A stretch of DNA of 59,371 bases, from NCBI GenBank assembly GCA_017622845.1, contig JAGAQJ010000075.1, positions 1 through 59,371 of the forward strand, read 5' to 3'. How positions within the stretch are numbered: position 1 is the first letter of the stretch; each line of letters starts with the position of its first letter. Shown piece by piece: positions 17,623 to 25,401 of the stretch. The notes beneath the pieces were generated by a model, which searched no databases, had not been told where the DNA came from, and worked only from the letters and a program-made list of their open reading frames with translations. Source of the stretch: Lachnospiraceae bacterium. Its GTDB lineage: Bacteria > Bacillota > Clostridia > Lachnospirales > Lachnospiraceae. The position numbers were made by a program, and so were the translations under genes.

Positions 17623-19167
17623 TTATTTCGCATACTCAACGACACGAGATTCTCTGATGACATTTACCTTAATCTGTCCCGGATACTCAAGCTCTGCTTC
17701 AATCTGCTTTGAAATATCACGTGCCAGCAGTACCATGTCAGCATCACTAATCTGCTCAGGAACTACCATAACACGAACCTCTCTACCTGCCTGAATAGCA
17801 AAAGATTTATCGACACCTTTAAAATTGTTGGTTATTTCTTCTAATTGTTTTAATCTGGTTGTATATGTTTCAAGAGTTTCACGTCTTGCACCCGGTCTTG
17901 CAGCAGAAATGGTATCTGCGGCTTGAACCAGACAGGCAATCAATGACTGTGCCTCCACATCGCCATGATGTGATTCGACAGCATTTATAACAATCGGAGA
18001 TTCCTTGTACTTTCTGCACAATTCTGCACCTAACTGTATATGCGAGCCTTCCATCTCATGATCTACCGCTTTACCGATATCATGCAACAATCCGGCTCTC
18101 TTTGCCATTCTGACATCAAGTCCCATCTCAGCAGCCAATAAACCTGTAAGATGTGCAACCTCAATAGAATGCTTCAAAGCGTTCTGACCATAGCTTGTTC
18201 TAAACTTCATCTTGCCCAAAAGCTTAACAAGCTCAGGATGAATGCCGTGTACGCCAACCTCAAGTGTTGCTGCTTCGCCTTCCTCCTTAATCATGATCTC
18301 AACTTCTCTCTGAGCTTTCTCAACCATTTCCTCAATCCTTGCAGGATGAATACGACCATCTACAATCAGCTTCTCAAGAGCTATTCTGGCTACCTCTCTC
18401 CTTATCGGATCAAAGCCTGACAGAATAACTGCTTCCGGCGTATCATCAATAATCAGCTCAACACCTGTAAGTGTCTCAAGAGTTCTGATATTACGTCCCT
18501 CTCTGCCAATAATCCTGCCCTTCATCTCATCATTCGGAAGCTGAACAACGGAAATGGTCGTTTCAGATACATGGTCAGCGGCGCACTTCTGAATTGCTGT
18601 GACAACATATTCCTTTGCCTTCTTGTCAGCTTCTTCCTTCGCCCTGCTTTCCAGTTCTTTAATCATTACTGCTGTTTCATGTTTTACTTCGTCTTCAACA
18701 ATTTTTAATAAATGCTCTTTTGCCTGTTCAGAGGTTAATCCTGAAATTCGCTCCAGTTCCTGTATTCGCTCTTCGTTAAGTCTTGCAACGACTGCCTTCT
18801 GCCTGGCAAGCTCTTCCTCACGCGCAACAAGACCGGCTTCTTTCTTTTCAATCGCATCCGCCTTCTTGTCAATGCTCTCTTCCTTCTGCTGCACCCTTCT
18901 CTCGTAGCGCTGAGCCTCTGCTCTGCGTTCTTTGATTTCCTTGTCAAGCTCGTTCTTGGTCTTAATGGATTCCTCCTTAATTTCAAGAAGTCCCTCGCGC
19001 TTTTTGGTCTCGGCAGTCTTAAGAGCTTCATCAACAATCTCTCTCGCCTTGTTCTCAGCATTTCCAATTGTAGCCTCTATATTTTTCTTGTAATTGGAAA
19101 ATGCGAAAAAGCAACCTGCTACACATACTGCAATAATAACAATTGCCTCTACTACGTAGTATAGCAT
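17623..19167 (-). CDS. rny: Ribonuclease Y
   Basis: A 514-residue membrane-anchored endoribonuclease that starts mRNA decay in Firmicutes. It has an N-terminal membrane helix (residues 5-25), a long Glu/Lys/Arg-rich coiled coil to about 200, a KH domain with [11 protein letters not shown] near 215 and an HD domain with L-L-H-D-I-G-K-A near 355. A GTG at 19179 overlaps the ribosome binding site, so the ATG at 19167 is preferred (spacing about 11). It is monocistronic, with promoter and terminator. Confidence 0.97.
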   Translation of the reverse strand: MLYYVVEAIVIIAVCVAGCFFAFSNYKKNIEATIGNAENKAREIVDEALKTAETKKREGLLEIKEESIKTKNELDKEIKERRAEAQRYERRVQQKEESIDKKADAIEKKEAGLVAREEELARQKAVVARLNEERIQELERISGLTSEQAKEHLLKIVEDEVKHETAVMIKELESRAKEEADKKAKEYVVTAIQKCAADHVSETTISVVQLPNDEMKGRIIGREGRNIRTLETLTGVELIIDDTPEAVILSGFDPIRREVARIALEKLIVDGRIHPARIEEMVEKAQREVEIMIKEEGEAATLEVGVHGIHPELVKLLGKMKFRTSYGQNALKHSIEVAHLTGLLAAEMGLDVRMAKRAGLLHDIGKAVDHEMEGSHIQLGAELCRKYKESPIVINAVESHHGDVEAQSLIACLVQAADTISAARPGARRETLETYTTRLKQLEEITNNFKGVDKSFAIQAGREVRVMVVPEQISDADMVLLARDISKQIEAELEYPGQIKVNVIRESRVVEYAK

Positions 19168-19288
19168 GTACAGGAGCACCTCCTTATTAAATTTTCATTG
19201 TGTAATCATATACGGGGATAACCCCAGCTGCATATTATCCAAATGCGCATCAAGCGCAAGAATTAGATGCTGATATTACAACGTATTA

Positions 19289-19317
19289 ATTTTACCCTTT
19301 TAGAGTGCCCATGTCAA
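19289..19317 (-). promoter_or_regulatory. Promoter of rny
   Basis: On the minus strand TTGACA (19312-19317), a 17-base spacer and TAAAAT (19289-19294) give a near-consensus promoter with a leader of about 115 bases before the rny ATG. Confidence 0.8.
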
Positions 19318-19342
19318 GTGTTATAGTATAATATAAATATTT

Positions 19343-19960
19343 TTAAAAGTCTGTTTGTCCCAAAGCTTTATATATTTTATCCAATGAAAACCCTTTTCGG
19401 TACAGAAAACCTATCATTTTTTGACGTTCCTCATAAGCTGCAGATGCTCCGTCATAGTGTTTTTTTACAAGAAGCTTCCTGATAATTTCTTCCTCACAGG
19501 CCAGGCTTTCTGACTCTGTGCACTGTTCATATGCCTGCGCGATGTCTCCCTTTGAGATTCCTTTTCCAAGCAGCGCAGTTTCAATCTGCTTCCGGCTTCT
19601 GGTATTCCCTGCATACGCAATATATGATTTTGCATATGCAATATCGTTCACATAACCAAAAGAGATTACATACGCAACCGCATCTTCAATAATGCTGTCA
19701 GGATAAAGTCCCTGCTTAAGCTTTGTCCTGAGCTGATATTCCGTATAATCCCTGCTTTTTAAAAGATTCATGCATCTGAGCTTTGCCCTTTTGAGCAATA
19801 CCTCGTCCATAAGCTTATGATACAGTTCCCCGGAAATCTCCTCATCTTTGTTGATACAGTACGTTCGAAGCTCACTCTTATAAAGAGCAAAGGTCTCATT
19901 GTGATCAATGCAGACCTTCACTTTTGCTTTTGATATTTCAGTAATATCCGTTATTGTCAT
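19343..19960 (-). CDS. recX: Regulatory protein RecX
   Basis: A 205-residue all-helical RecX-family protein that modulates RecA filaments. The family pattern of repeated three-helix units is seen in C-M-N-L-L-K-S-R-D-Y-T-E-Y-Q-L-R-T-K-L and G-Y-V-N-D-I-A-Y-A-K-S-Y. It starts 13 bases after the recA stop and is probably co-transcribed with it. The ATG at 19960 is preferred; a GTG three bases earlier is possible. Confidence 0.92.
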   Translation of the reverse strand: MTITDITEISKAKVKVCIDHNETFALYKSELRTYCINKDEEISGELYHKLMDEVLLKRAKLRCMNLLKSRDYTEYQLRTKLKQGLYPDSIIEDAVAYVISFGYVNDIAYAKSYIAYAGNTRSRKQIETALLGKGISKGDIAQAYEQCTESESLACEEEIIRKLLVKKHYDGASAAYEERQKMIGFLYRKGFSLDKIYKALGQTDF

Positions 19961-19973
19961 CACAGGTTACCTG

Positions 19974-21062
19974 CTATTTTTCGTCCGGTGCTGCTGCTTC
20001 ATCCGGCTTTGCTGCCTTCGGCTTGTCTTTGCCCTCCGGCTTCTCCTCAGCAGCAGCCTGTTCAGCTCCCTGCAGACCGAAATGAACACGGACCTTATTC
20101 TCTATTTCCTTACAGATTTCAGGATTATCCTTGAGATACTGCTTTGCATTCTCCCGTCCCTGACCAATCTTATTCCCCTCATAAGCATACCAGGCACCGC
20201 TCTTTACAACAATATTCACTGATGCTGCAAGGTCAAGGATATCGCCTGCTACAGATATTCCTTCGCCAAACATGATGTCAAATTCTGCTTCTTTAAACGG
20301 AGGTGCAATTTTATTCTTTACAACTTTAACTCTTGTCCTGTTGCCTGTTATTTCACCGCTTTGTTTCAGGGCCTCAATTCTTCTGACATCAAGACGAACT
20401 GACGAATAAAACTTCAGCGCACGTCCGCCTGTAGTAGTTTCCGGATTTCCGAACATAATGCCTACCTTTTCACGAAGCTGGTTGATAAAGACGACAACGC
20501 AGTTGGATTTGCTGATAACTGCCGTAAGCTTGCGAAGAGCCTGGGACATCAGCCTTGCCTGAAGTCCCACATGTGCGTCACCCATATCTCCATCAATCTC
20601 AGCCTTTGGAACAAGCGCTGCTACAGAGTCGACTACTACAATATCAATTGCACCCGATCTCACCATTGTCTCCGTAATCTCAAGCGCCTGTTCGCCATTG
20701 TCGGGCTGTGATATGTAAAGGTTGTCCACATCAACTCCTATGTTTTTGGCATATACAGGGTCAAGCGCATGCTCCGCATCAATAAATCCGGCGATGCCGC
20801 CCCTTTTCTGAACCTCAGCAATCATATGAAGCGTAACTGTCGTCTTACCGGATGACTCCGGTCCGTAAATTTCAATAATTCTTCCCTTTGGAATTCCGCC
20901 AAGCCCTAACGCAATATCAAGACTTAACGAGCCTGTCGGTATTGTCTCAACATTCATCTGTGCACCGGGATCTCCCAGCTTCATAACCGCTCCTTTTCCA
21001 TACTGCTTCTCTATCTGTGAAAGCGCTGCATCAAGCGCCTTTAATTTTTCTTCTTTTTCCAT
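19974..21062 (-). CDS. recA: Recombinase RecA
   Basis: A 362-residue strand-exchange protein and LexA co-protease. Walker [10 protein letters not shown] near residue 67, the L1/L2 loops with the [15 protein letters not shown] signature and the Walker B V-V-V-D-S-V are intact. The C-terminal tail is rich in Ala, Glu, Lys and Pro (about 335-362), a little longer and less acidic than usual. It is preceded by a 220-base leader and a LexA-type controlled promoter, and followed by recX. Confidence 0.98.
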   Translation of the reverse strand: MEKEEKLKALDAALSQIEKQYGKGAVMKLGDPGAQMNVETIPTGSLSLDIALGLGGIPKGRIIEIYGPESSGKTTVTLHMIAEVQKRGGIAGFIDAEHALDPVYAKNIGVDVDNLYISQPDNGEQALEITETMVRSGAIDIVVVDSVAALVPKAEIDGDMGDAHVGLQARLMSQALRKLTAVISKSNCVVVFINQLREKVGIMFGNPETTTGGRALKFYSSVRLDVRRIEALKQSGEITGNRTRVKVVKNKIAPPFKEAEFDIMFGEGISVAGDILDLAASVNIVVKSGAWYAYEGNKIGQGRENAKQYLKDNPEICKEIENKVRVHFGLQGAEQAAAEEKPEGKDKPKAAKPDEAAAPDEK

Positions 21063-21265
21063 ACTGAATACTCCTTTTTGATTTATGTTTTATTTCTGTC
21101 TTATTTCTGCTTTCCTGCCTCAAATACCAAAACGCTTCAATCTTATCAGGCATATTTGCTTCACCCTTTAGCAGCAGTGAAACTGTATATCCTGACAGCC
21201 ATCCCCCGAAGTCATGCTTATGATTGCCGGCAGCATGGCTGAAGTGTTTCAGATATCCATACGCA
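21063..21265 (-). other. Structured leader of recA
   Basis: About 200 bases separate the second LexA box from recA. CAGCCAT (21235-21241 region) can pair with ATGGCTG (21196-21202 region). A reading frame without ATG at its start stays open for 82 codons across this leader into recA (21031-21276). No riboswitch is recognised. Between 21319 and 21530 I see only a partial repeat end, GTAACAGTTCA at 21407-21417. Confidence 0.4.
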
Positions 21266-21279
21266 AGAACAAATGTTTA
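21266..21279 (-). promoter_or_regulatory. LexA box 2 of recA (downstream of transcription start)
   Basis: The plus strand reads AGAACAAATGTTTA, matching the Gram-positive LexA/DinR box GAAC-N4-GTTC with one mismatch. It lies just after the predicted transcription start near 21283. Confidence 0.7.
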
Positions 21280-21289
21280 TCATATGTAT

Positions 21290-21318
21290 ACTATAAAACA
21301 TCTGTTCGCAATTGTCAA
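21290..21318 (-). promoter_or_regulatory. recA promoter with LexA box 1 in the spacer
   Basis: On the minus strand TTGACA (21313-21318), 17 bases and TATAGT (21290-21295) form a near-perfect promoter. CGAACAGATGTTTT (21295-21308) fills the spacer and matches the LexA/DinR consensus CGAAC-N4-GTTCG at most positions. Two operators on one promoter point to standard SOS control. Confidence 0.85.
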
Positions 21319-21531
21319 TAGTATTTTACATATATGCCTGTCTGAATAACCTTATCATATATAAATTTCTAAAACAAGTGCGATTTTTTACATTTCACCA
21401 TATAAAGTAACAGTTCACACCTCTATTGTATTTTGAGCATTTATACATGTTTTCGGTGCGAACAGCAGCATTTATGCACACAAAATGCAAAAAGGCAGGC
21501 ATTTCTATTTGTCTAAACTCTTCATCGAAAT

Positions 21532-21569
21532 AAAAAAGCACGTATCACCGTATCTCCGATGCACGTGCC
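21532..21569 (-). terminator. Terminator after pgsA
   Basis: On the minus strand GCACGT and ACGTGC close an imperfect hairpin followed by six T residues, about 12 bases beyond the pgsA stop. Confidence 0.75.
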
Positions 21570-21580
21570 TAAAACCGCCT

Positions 21581-22156
21581 CTATATCTTTCCGTCAAGCA
21601 GTACGCCTTTATTTTTAACCAGATAATCTGCAAGCGAAACAATCGTAAGGATGACCGCAATCCACATGATAATCTGTGTCAGTACGGCAAGCGCTCCAAT
21701 ATCTGCAATCATCAGGCAGACCATGACCATCTGAAAGGTTGTCTTGAATTTTCCCCAATAGCTTGCGGCAATCACAACTTTGTTGTCCGCTGCTACAAGC
21801 CGGAAACCGCTGATGATAAACTCTCTGCTGATAATGATAATGACAATCCACGCCGGAATCCTGTCAAGCTCGACAAGGCAGATAAGCGCCGAGCAGACAA
21901 GAAGCTTATCCGCAAGCGGGTCCATAAATTTCCCAAAGTTTGTGACAAGGTTGTATTTTCTTGCAATCTTACCGTCGAGCAAATCAGTGAGGCTTGCAAT
22001 AATAAATATGCCGAGTGCGATATAATCCGCGTACTCTGCTATCCCGCCAAACACTGCCATAAACCAGCCCCATTCGGCATGGCTGCCAAGCATCAGCAGT
22101 ACAAAGGGCACGATCAGAATCACTCTGAAAACAGTAAGCTTATTCGGTAAATTCAT
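21581..22156 (-). CDS. pgsA: CDP-diacylglycerol-glycerol-3-phosphate 3-phosphatidyltransferase
   Basis: A 191-residue membrane enzyme making phosphatidylglycerol phosphate. The CDP-alcohol phosphotransferase motif D-G-x2-A-R-x8-G-x3-D-x3-D is complete (D-G-K-I-A-R through G-K-F-M-D-P-L-A-D). Four to six membrane helices are predicted. Its start overlaps the rimO stop by 17 bases, so translation is probably coupled. In related genomes cinA often follows before recA; it is not present here. Confidence 0.95.
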   Translation of the reverse strand: MNLPNKLTVFRVILIVPFVLLMLGSHAEWGWFMAVFGGIAEYADYIALGIFIIASLTDLLDGKIARKYNLVTNFGKFMDPLADKLLVCSALICLVELDRIPAWIVIIIISREFIISGFRLVAADNKVVIAASYWGKFKTTFQMVMVCLMIADIGALAVLTQIIMWIAVILTIVSLADYLVKNKGVLLDGKI

Positions 22157-23477
22157 CTTCTATCTCTCCTATCAAGTCGTATTCATATGAGCCTGTTATC
22201 TTCACTCTTACAAAATCGCCTGTCATCAATTCCCTGCCTGTCTGAATGAATACAAAACCGTCTACATTCGGCGCATCCTTGTAGCTCCTTGCTACATAAG
22301 CGTGCTCATCAGGAACTTTCCCCTCCACCATAACAAGCAAAGAACTTCCTATAGCCGCCTCAGCCTTTTCAAATGCAATCTCCTGCTGAAGCTCCATAAT
22401 CTCCGCCTGTCTGTCCAGCTTCACATCCTCATCAATCTGATTTTCAAACAGGGCAGCCGGAGTATTCTCCTCTGGAGAATAGGTAAAGACACCTAGTCTG
22501 TCAAATTCCATCTCGTCGACAAATTCCAGCAGCGACTCATGGTCCTCCTGCGTCTCACCCGGGAATCCGGTAATCAGCGTCGTTCGCAGGCAAATATCGG
22601 GTATCCTTTCGCGCAGCTTCGTCACGATTTGAACAAGTTCCTGCTTATCTGTACGCCTTCCCATACGCTTTAATATCCTGTCAGATGCATGCTGTATGGG
22701 AATATCAAGATAGTTACACACCTTTTCTTCACTTCGTATCGCTTCAATTAACTCATCTGTTATTTCCTCAGGATAGCAGTAAAGAATTCTCACCCAATAA
22801 AGCCCGCTGATTTCACAGAGACGGTGCAGAAGTTCCGGAAGGCATTTTCTGCCATATAGGTCCATTCCATACAAGGTTGTCTCCTGTGCCACCAGAATCA
22901 GCTCTTTCGCCCCAAATGAAACTAACGACTGCGCTTCCGCAATCAGGCTGTCCATCGGGATGCTCCTGTAATTACCCCGAACTTTTGGAATAATACAATA
23001 ACTGCAATGCTTGTCGCAGCCCTCTGCAATCTTAAGATATGCATAGTGTCCGCCTGTAGTGACAATCCTTTTCTTGTCATAAACAGGTTTGCGGTTAATA
23101 TCCTCTAAATGGTTATGCCCTTGTCCTGCAAACACTTCCTCCAATGCATCTGTAATCGCATCAATGGCGGTCGTTCCTACAATGGCATCAACCTCCGGAA
23201 TCTCTTTTTGAATTTCATCACTGTAGCGCTGCGCCAGACAGCCTGCTGCGACCAGCGCCTTGATGTCGCCGTTTTTTCGCAATTCTGCCATTTCAAGAAG
23301 CGTATTAATGCTTTCCTGCTTTGCATCATTAATAAAGCAGCACGTGTTGACAACAACCGCCTCTGCTTCTGTCTCATCATCTGTAATAGAATAACCCTTC
23401 TGAACCAGCATGCCAAGCATCATCTCTGTATCGACGAGATTCTTGTCGCAGCCCAGAGAAATAAATAAAATTTTCAT
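22140..23477 (-). CDS. rimO: Ribosomal protein S12 methylthiotransferase
   Basis: A 445-residue radical SAM enzyme that methylthiolates an aspartate of ribosomal protein S12. The N-terminal MTTase domain has three cysteines (S-L-G-C-D-K-N, N-T-C-C-F-I and A-G-C-L-A-Q). The radical SAM motif C-D-K-H-C-S-Y-C is near residue 153, and a C-terminal TRAM domain ends the protein. The opening S-L-G-C-D-K-N-L-V-D-T-E favours RimO over MiaB. It is in the yicC-remA-rpoZ-rimO-pgsA run. Confidence 0.95.
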   Translation of the reverse strand: MKILFISLGCDKNLVDTEMMLGMLVQKGYSITDDETEAEAVVVNTCCFINDAKQESINTLLEMAELRKNGDIKALVAAGCLAQRYSDEIQKEIPEVDAIVGTTAIDAITDALEEVFAGQGHNHLEDINRKPVYDKKRIVTTGGHYAYLKIAEGCDKHCSYCIIPKVRGNYRSIPMDSLIAEAQSLVSFGAKELILVAQETTLYGMDLYGRKCLPELLHRLCEISGLYWVRILYCYPEEITDELIEAIRSEEKVCNYLDIPIQHASDRILKRMGRRTDKQELVQIVTKLRERIPDICLRTTLITGFPGETQEDHESLLEFVDEMEFDRLGVFTYSPEENTPAALFENQIDEDVKLDRQAEIMELQQEIAFEKAEAAIGSSLLVMVEGKVPDEHAYVARSYKDAPNVDGFVFIQTGRELMTGDFVRVKITGSYEYDLIGEIEDEFTE

Positions 23478-23488
23478 AAATTACTGTA

Positions 23489-23719
23489 CTATTCCTCATG
23501 CGTAATCTTAATTTTTCCCTTGTTCAGCTCTTCTATTGCAATGGATAACGGCTTGGTCTGCCTGGTATCCACTAACGGCTCCTCGCCTGCAATGATCTGT
23601 CTGGCACGCTTTGCGGTTGCCATAACAATCGAATAACGGCTGTTTACGACTGGTGCTTCTCCCGGCTCTACCTCACTGTTTACGACTTTCATTAAATCTG
23701 TGTAAGATGGATGTAACAT
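23489..23719 (-). CDS. rpoZ: DNA-directed RNA polymerase omega subunit
   Basis: A 76-residue omega subunit. The helical core V-V-N-S-R-Y-S-I-V-M-A-T-A-K-R-A-R-Q-I is the conserved signature. It assists folding of beta-prime. GAGGT precedes the ATG. The usual upstream neighbour gmk is missing; remA is directly upstream across a 60-base gap with a hairpin. Confidence 0.92.
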   Translation of the reverse strand: MLHPSYTDLMKVVNSEVEPGEAPVVNSRYSIVMATAKRARQIIAGEEPLVDTRQTKPLSIAIEELNKGKIKITHEE

Positions 23720-23756
23720 AATTTTACCTCGCTTTTATATAATATCATTTATATTG

Positions 23757-23780
23757 CGGCCGGTCAAAAAACGACCGGTC
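23757..23780 (-). other. GC-rich hairpin in the remA-rpoZ gap
   Basis: On the plus strand GGCCGGTC and GACCGGTC pair over eight positions with one wobble, around a run of A residues. On the transcript the T run is in the loop, not after the stem, so it is not a normal terminator. It sits where gmk would normally lie. Confidence 0.55.
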
Positions 23781-24049
23781 TATGAATTCTCATCAGAGTC
23801 CTCATCATTCAGTACGCCCTGTGCTCTTCCGGCAATTGTTTCCGGCAAAAGCGCCGAAAGCACAATCTGACTGCTTTCCATGACAAGCACCGATTTCGTC
23901 TTGCGCCCTTGTGTGGCATCAATGGCGGTTCCGTTTTCCCTGGACTTCTGCACAAGCCTTTTAACAGGCGCAGAATCAGGACTCACTATCGCAATAATCT
24001 TTGATGTATTTACAATGTTTCCAAAACCTATATGAATCAGTTTGTTCAC
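23780..24049 (-). CDS. remA: Extracellular matrix regulatory protein RemA family (DUF370)
   Basis: An 89-residue DNA-binding protein of the RemA family. The start L-I-H-I-G-F-G-N and the R-K-T-K-S-V-L-V-M-E-S segment are characteristic. In Bacillus RemA activates biofilm matrix operons; its role in this lineage is unknown. The C-terminus ends in an acidic D-E-D-S-D-E-N-S tail. The start codon is GTG after GAGGT. It follows yicC by 24 bases. Confidence 0.93.
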   Translation of the reverse strand: MNKLIHIGFGNIVNTSKIIAIVSPDSAPVKRLVQKSRENGTAIDATQGRKTKSVLVMESSQIVLSALLPETIAGRAQGVLNDEDSDENS

Positions 24050-24073
24050 CTGACACCTCGCTGTATGAGACTA

Positions 24074-24952
24074 TTACTCAATATTTTGTATCTGTTCCCT
24101 TACTTTTTCAATCTCGGTCTTCAAATCAATGCCGCGGTTGGAAATGGCAAGGTCATTTGCCTTTGAAAGAATCGTATTTGCCTCTCTGTTCATCTCCTGT
24201 GCGATAAAATCCAGCTTTCTTCCGATACTACCGCCTTCAATAAGGGACTGTTTCATCGTCTCGATATGGCTTCTTAAGCGCACCAGCTCCTCGTCCACGC
24301 ACACCTTATCCGCAAAAATTGTAACCTCTGTCAGAAGTCTTGACTCGTCCACGGAAACATCGCCCAAAAGCTCATGAACCCTGTCCTGAATTTTTTTTCT
24401 GTATTCATCAATAATCTGCGGCGAACGCTCCTCAATAAAGGCAACATGCTCCAGCATACCATCAAGCTTCACGATCAAGTCGTCTGCAAGGTTCTGCCCT
24501 TCCTTTATACGTGTCTCCACAAAGCCCTCTGATGCTCCTCTGATTGCTTTTACAAGGCCATTCCAGATTTCTTCCTCATCTATGGTCTGTTCTTCCATCG
24601 TGAACACCTCAGGATATCTTGAAAGTGTTGACACCCTGATATCATCATCTAATCCAAAATCCTCTGACATGGATTTGAGATAGGACAGATACTCTGCTGC
24701 TACATCTTTATTATATTTTATGCACACATTTGTCTCCGAAAAATCCTCGTATGTGATAAACAAATCAATTTTTCCGCGCTGCACATAATTTTTCAGCTCA
24801 TTTCTAATGGAACTTTCAAAAAAGCTGAGCTTCTTAGGCATCTTGATATTGACATCAAGATATCTGTGATTCACGGATTTCATCTCAACCGTGTACTTAC
24901 GGCTGCCCTCCGCTATCTCACATCTTCCAAAGCCTGTCATACTTTTAATCAT
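24074..24952 (-). CDS. yicC: YicC/YloC family endoribonuclease
   Basis: A 292-residue cytosolic protein. The opening M-I-K-S-M-T-G-F-G-R, V-N-H-R-Y-L-D near residue 35 and the C-terminal E-M-N-R-E-A-N-T-I-L-S-K motif define the family; E. coli YicC has been reported as an endoribonuclease. The frame is open to 25030, but the ATG at 24952 follows AGGGGG and gives the conserved N-terminus. The 5' leader carries a repeat-derived hairpin. It heads the operon with remA, rpoZ, rimO and pgsA. Confidence 0.93.
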   Translation of the reverse strand: MIKSMTGFGRCEIAEGSRKYTVEMKSVNHRYLDVNIKMPKKLSFFESSIRNELKNYVQRGKIDLFITYEDFSETNVCIKYNKDVAAEYLSYLKSMSEDFGLDDDIRVSTLSRYPEVFTMEEQTIDEEEIWNGLVKAIRGASEGFVETRIKEGQNLADDLIVKLDGMLEHVAFIEERSPQIIDEYRKKIQDRVHELLGDVSVDESRLLTEVTIFADKVCVDEELVRLRSHIETMKQSLIEGGSIGRKLDFIAQEMNREANTILSKANDLAISNRGIDLKTEIEKVREQIQNIE

Positions 24953-24975
24953 GTCAATCCCCCTGTTGATTGCCA

Positions 24976-25005
24976 GTGACAGTTCAGTGCTGTCTGAACT
25001 GTTAC
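24976..25005 (-). repeat. Palindromic pair of repeat ends in the yicC leader
   Basis: GTGACAGTTCAG (24976-24987) and CTGAACTGTTAC (24994-25005) are an inverted repeat with one mismatch around a six-base loop. The arms match the ends of the repeat at 25094-25290. It lies between the predicted transcription start (about 25049) and the yicC ribosome binding site, so it forms a hairpin in the mRNA leader. Confidence 0.7.
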
Positions 25006-25055
25006 GATTGCCTGCAACTGTCAGGTACACTCACAGTCACGATAGATTCTTTTGT

Positions 25056-25084
25056 ATTATAGAATAATCCTAACTCCACGTCAA
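25056..25084 (-). promoter_or_regulatory. Promoter of the yicC-remA-rpoZ-rimO-pgsA operon
   Basis: On the minus strand TTGACG (25079-25084), a 17-base spacer and TATAAT (25056-25061). It abuts the repeat element that begins at 25094. Confidence 0.85.
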
Positions 25085-25093
25085 CATTTTTCC

Positions 25094-25290
25094 GTAACAG
25101 TTCAGCCTTTTATGCATTCCTATCCGGACAAAAACTGCAGATAGTATCCCTCCGGCTGCCATTGGTTTCGAATGGGAATTTCCTAATACGATGAGTCAAG
25201 GTTTTCTAATGAGGACTTAAGCCGGCTCGAGTCAGCAGTCCTATGCCGACCTTCGTCCTGATTAAAATATCCATACGGCTGAACTGTTAC
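25094..25290. mobile_element. MITE-like element with 14-base terminal inverted repeats (copy 2)
   Basis: GTAACAGTTCAGCC at 25094-25107 and GGCTGAACTGTTAC at 25277-25290 are perfect inverted ends of a 197-base unit without a gene. The first 138 bases match window bases 1-140 in reverse. It fills the space between the divergent yicC and ltaS-like promoters. A degenerate end, CTGAGCAGTTAC (25306-25317), follows. No target-site duplication is obvious. Confidence 0.7.
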
Positions 25291-25401
25291 AGCCTAACTG
25301 CAGGACTGAGCAGTTACCCTTGAAAATACAAGAAAAAAATGCTATTGTAATAAAGTTGTTATTACTTATTTAATGTGTATAACAAATGTGGAGGAATCAA
25401 A

